From: Helicobacter vulpis | Lineage (GTDB): Bacteria; Campylobacterota; Campylobacteria; Campylobacterales; Helicobacteraceae | Assembly (NCBI RefSeq): GCF_003660395.1 | Contig: NZ_QXQT01000004.1 | Location: forward strand, 1 to 64,000 | Direction of reading: 5' to 3' | DNA: 64,000 bases | In this document: positions 61,248 through 64,000 of the stretch, one piece after another | Position numbering within the stretch: the first letter of the stretch is position 1 | Layout of the letters: each line of letters opens with the position of its first letter | The notes under the pieces: generated by a model | Database searches by the model: none | What the model was told of the DNA's origin: nothing | What the model saw: only the letters and a program-made list of their open reading frames with translations | Made by a program: the position numbers and the translations under genes

Positions 61248-63003
61248 GGCTTTCCTCCTCTTTTTTAGGGGCCAAGCGCGCAAAGCTAGGATCGACTCTA
61301 AACTCTCCAAAATCGCGCCCCTTGATGTCCATCACATGCACCGAGCAGGCAATACAGGGGTCAAAAGAGTGAATGGTGCGGATAATTTCTAAGGGCTGAG
61401 TCACATCGGCGATCTTTGTGCCTATCAAGCTCATTTCATAGGGTCCCCCCTGCCCCTTTTCATCACGCGCGCCCGCGTTCCAAGTGGAGGGCACCACCGC
61501 TTGGTAATTCTCCACCACCCCATTTTTAATGCGCACCCAGTGGCTTAACATCCCTCTTGGCACTTGCCCGATGTAGCGCCCCTTGTACTCCTTATTTTTG
61601 TCAATTTCATAGGGCGCGCAGGTGCTCTGATCGGATTTGAGATTTTCAATCAGAGATTGCAAGGTGGTCAAGCCATTTTCTACCAAAATCTTAGCCTCTA
61701 AGCAACGCGCTGCTGTGCGCCCTAGCGTGCTAAAAATTGCCTCTATGGGCAAGCCAGTATCTTTTAAAAACTGGGTGGCGACTTTGGTGGTGTGGGGGTT
61801 TTTAGCCGCCAAACCCACCGTCAAAGAAGCCAAAGGTCCTACCTCCATAGGCATGCCATTGTAGCGCGGGGCTTTGATCCAAGAGTATTTGCCCTGTGTG
61901 TCTAGCACCTTGCTAGATTCTAATTTGCCGCTCAAACCGATACTTTGCCCCTCTTTAAAACCCGTGTAATGGGGTGTGGTCTGCCCGTCATAGGGGTGTA
62001 ATTGCGCCTCTTTGGTGCTGTATTGATACCAAGAGTGCGTAACATCCTCTTTGATCCAATCCTCATTAATGGGGTGTAGGGTGCTTAAATCGCCATTGAG
62101 CACCACCCCTGAACTCAAGAGATATTTGCCCCTAGAGAGCAAAATCTCTTCATGAGCGATGAAATTCTTCACCCCGCAACCATGCAAAACGCTTTGCTCG
62201 TTTTTAAACATTTTAGCAGCCATCACCAGATCCGGATAATACGCCCGCTCTACAAAGTTTTTCACGGTTTCAAACTTGCTCTTCCACTCGCCTAAACGGG
62301 TGGGGTCAAGCACATCGCGCACAGAAGTGATCCCCCCCACGGTCAAACTTTGGGGGTGGGGTTGTTTGGCTCCAAAAATGGCTGTCATCTTGGCTGCTTC
62401 TCTTTGGATGGCTAAGAGATTGAGATAATGCGAGAGTACGATCAAATTTTGCTCCGGGCTCAAGTGGTAGGTTTTATGCCCATAATAGCCATTGGCAAAG
62501 GGACCTAGCGCGCCTTGTTTGGCAAAGTCGCCCACGCGTTTTTGCACCGCTTTGAGTTCATCAGCCCCCGTATGCAAGGGCTCATCGCTGTATTCAAAGG
62601 CAATTTGGCTCGCCTTTTTAGGGTCGGCTTTGAGCGCGCTTAAAAGATCGCACCAATCCAGCCCATGCAAGGTGTAGAAATGTACCACATGGTCATGCAA
62701 AATCAGGGCGATATTCATCAAAGAGCGCACCAGTTGGGCGTTTAGGGGCGGGGTGATGCCCAGGGCATTCTCCACCGCGCTAACGCCCGCCTTGTAATGC
62801 GAATAGGTACACACCCCACAAATGCGCTGGGCGATAAAGCCCGCATCGCGTGGGTCGCGGTGTTTGATAATGGTCTCTAGCCCCCTAAAGAGGGTAGAAG
62901 AAGAATGCGCATCGGTGATGACATTGTGATCATCCACCACCACCTCAATGCGCAAATGCCCTTCAATGCGCGTAATGGGATCAACGATGATCTTTTTAGA
63001 CAT
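61234..63003 (-). CDS. hydB: [NiFe] hydrogenase large (catalytic) subunit
   Basis: Carries the NiFe(CN)2CO active site of the membrane-bound uptake hydrogenase. The 589-residue protein has the L1 motif RICGVCTYSH (N-terminal Cys pair, about residue 60) and the L2 motif DPCIACSVH (C-terminal Cys pair), followed by a 33-residue tail that HydD should remove. Other typical segments are VDPITRIEGHLRIE and LFRGLETIIKHRDPRDAGFI. Start ATG 63003 has AAGGAG six bases upstream; ATG 63009 is less likely. It overlaps hydA by 8 bases. Confidence 0.97.
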   Translation of the reverse strand: MSKKIIVDPITRIEGHLRIEVVVDDHNVITDAHSSSTLFRGLETIIKHRDPRDAGFIAQRICGVCTYSHYKAGVSAVENALGITPPLNAQLVRSLMNIALILHDHVVHFYTLHGLDWCDLLSALKADPKKASQIAFEYSDEPLHTGADELKAVQKRVGDFAKQGALGPFANGYYGHKTYHLSPEQNLIVLSHYLNLLAIQREAAKMTAIFGAKQPHPQSLTVGGITSVRDVLDPTRLGEWKSKFETVKNFVERAYYPDLVMAAKMFKNEQSVLHGCGVKNFIAHEEILLSRGKYLLSSGVVLNGDLSTLHPINEDWIKEDVTHSWYQYSTKEAQLHPYDGQTTPHYTGFKEGQSIGLSGKLESSKVLDTQGKYSWIKAPRYNGMPMEVGPLASLTVGLAAKNPHTTKVATQFLKDTGLPIEAIFSTLGRTAARCLEAKILVENGLTTLQSLIENLKSDQSTCAPYEIDKNKEYKGRYIGQVPRGMLSHWVRIKNGVVENYQAVVPSTWNAGARDEKGQGGPYEMSLIGTKIADVTQPLEIIRTIHSFDPCIACSVHVMDIKGRDFGEFRVDPSFARLAPKKEEESHVKS

Positions 63004-64000
63004 GGGCATCTCCTTGATCGTCTTTTTTCAATCCGGCTAAGAGGGCGTGCATGGCAATGCCAATCCCGGCCGCGCTTAGGGCAATAATGCCCACGCTATC
63101 GGCCACTCTGTCCGCCCCCGCCCCCCCAAAGGCGCTTGTAATGGGCACAATGAGGCGGTTAGAAATGGGCTCTTCAAAGGGGCTCATGGTGTCCCAAAAA
63201 TTAGGCTCAGAGCAGCCAATACAGCCATGCCCGGCCTGAATGGGCCAAGAGGTGTGGGAGTTAAAGCGCAGGGTGGAGCAGTTGTTAAAGGTGTAAGGCC
63301 CTTTACAGCCCACTTTGTACAGACAAAAGCCCTCTTTGGCGTTCTCATCCCCAAAGTGTTGTACAAATTCGCCCGCATCAAAATGCCCGCGTCTCTCACA
63401 CAGATCGTGGATACGCCGGCCATACGCCCAAGTAGGGCGGTTGAAGGCATCTAGGCGGGGCAGCGCGTCAAACATCAAAAAGTACAAAATATTGCCCACA
63501 ATGTTTTTTTCACTGGGCGGGCAACCGGGCACATTGATAATGGGCTGGGAGATGATTTTACTCAATGCCTGCGCGTTAGAGGGGTTGGGGTAAGCGGCTT
63601 GTACGCCCCCAAAGCTCGAACAAGTCCCAATGGCAAAAATGGCTTTGGCGTGTTTGGCGGCATGGATACATTCTTGTGCGCCTGTGCGCCCTTGTGCGCC
63701 CATGGTTAAAAAGTATTCTGTGCCCTGAGGGATCCCCCCCTCTACCATTAAAATATAATTGCCTTTGTGCTTTTCAATGGCCTGTTCTAGGCTCAAATCG
63801 GCTTGGTGTCCGCTAGCCACCATGATGGTTTCATGGTATTCCAAATTGATGTAATCAAAGATGATGCTATCAATGCTGGGGTCTTCGCTTCTGAGCAAAC
63901 TCTCGCTACAGCCCGTGCACTCAGCCATGTGTAACCAAATGACGGGCAGGCGGTTAGCCATCTCCACAGCTTGGGCAACAAGGGGGGTAAAGCTAGCCGG
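62996..64000 (-). CDS. hydA: [NiFe] hydrogenase small subunit, 5' end beyond the window
   Basis: Electron-transfer subunit with three Fe-S clusters. The frame is open to the right edge, so the Tat signal peptide is outside. Cluster ligands are visible: AECTGCSESLLR and GTCSSFGG and VPGCPPSE for the proximal [4Fe-4S]; RRGHFDAGEF, LYKVGCKGPYTFNNCS, GHGCIGCSEPNFWD for the medial and distal clusters. The C-terminus has a hydrophobic anchor (SVGIIALSAAGIGIAMHALL). First visible gene of the hydA-B-C-D-E operon, whose genes overlap or nearly touch throughout. Confidence 0.95.
   Translation of the reverse strand, partial: PASFTPLVAQAVEMANRLPVIWLHMAECTGCSESLLRSEDPSIDSIIFDYINLEYHETIMVASGHQADLSLEQAIEKHKGNYILMVEGGIPQGTEYFLTMGAQGRTGAQECIHAAKHAKAIFAIGTCSSFGGVQAAYPNPSNAQALSKIISQPIINVPGCPPSEKNIVGNILYFLMFDALPRLDAFNRPTWAYGRRIHDLCERRGHFDAGEFVQHFGDENAKEGFCLYKVGCKGPYTFNNCSTLRFNSHTSWPIQAGHGCIGCSEPNFWDTMSPFEEPISNRLIVPITSAFGGAGADRVADSVGIIALSAAGIGIAMHALLAGLKKDDQGDAHV

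Overview
The window looks like chromosomal DNA of a gastric, non-pylori Helicobacter. Gene content and local gene order match blocks known from H. pylori: rpsL-rpsG-fusA; gltX2-yggT-slt-galU-murA; prfA-rpsT-glmM-lspA; argS-tatA-gmk-nucT-flgH-pse; rpmE-rsmI-rlmB; and hydABCDE. The blocks are shuffled against each other. The DNA is clearly more GC-rich by eye than H. pylori (many GCGC-rich stretches and long poly-G/poly-C runs). This fits the H. felis / H. bizzozeronii / H. heilmannii group, but the species cannot be fixed from the sequence alone.

Layout. 1-3147: ribosomal proteins S12 and S7 and EF-G. 3200-5901 (minus): a membrane protein, then a cytosine-5 methyltransferase overlapping a HindVP-like endonuclease (a type II R-M module), with a broken reading frame just upstream. 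6141-11925: gltX2, yggT, a frameshifted slt, galU, a small membrane protein, murA. 12136-15501: a FecA-type TonB receptor and a frameshifted flgG. 15524-18833: prfA, rpsT, glmM, lspA and tRNA-Val(GAC). 19037-23271 (minus): argS, tatA, gmk and a very acidic protein interrupted at a C9 tract. 23358-28990: nucT, an outer-membrane protein carrying a G9 tract, flgH, pseF-G-H-I (pseudaminic acid for flagellin glycosylation), fur. 29150-35210: rpmE, rsmI, rlmB, a RodZ-like protein, a YceI protein, hemL, small membrane proteins. 35207-39691 (minus): ackA, pta, aroK, eno. 39901-49335: one long operon, thiolase - scoA - scoB - four subunits of an acetone/acetophenone-carboxylase-type enzyme. 49363-53264 (minus): two translationally coupled DUF262 (GmrSD-like) proteins, a candidate defence pair. 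53281-54950: carA and a DUF507 protein. 54951-57049: a junk island with a complete rRNA promoter and leader feeding a 16S rRNA fragment of about 90 nt, small broken reading frames and phage tail remnants. 57050-58482: an N6-adenine methyltransferase and a small unknown protein. 58503-64000 (minus): hydE-D-C-B-A, the uptake [NiFe] hydrogenase operon, with hydA running off the window end.

How it fits together. Energy metabolism is that of a microaerophilic gastric bacterium: H2 oxidation (hyd), acetate-acetyl-CoA interconversion (ackA-pta), and an operon able to carboxylate a ketone such as acetone to acetoacetate, activate it with CoA (ScoAB) and cleave it to acetyl-CoA (thiolase). Iron handling (fecA, fur) and flagellum building and glycosylation (flgG, flgH, pseFGHI) are also represented.

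The most interesting items are the four-subunit carboxylase (two HyuA-like paralogues plus a small zinc-ribbon subunit and a HyuB-like subunit with a His-rich N-terminus), the tandem DUF262 pair, the truncated 16S gene with an intact promoter, and homopolymer tracts in the acidic protein, the outer-membrane protein and aroK. Two essential-looking genes (slt, flgG) carry single-base frameshifts at short homopolymers. These may be sequencing errors and should be checked before biology is inferred.
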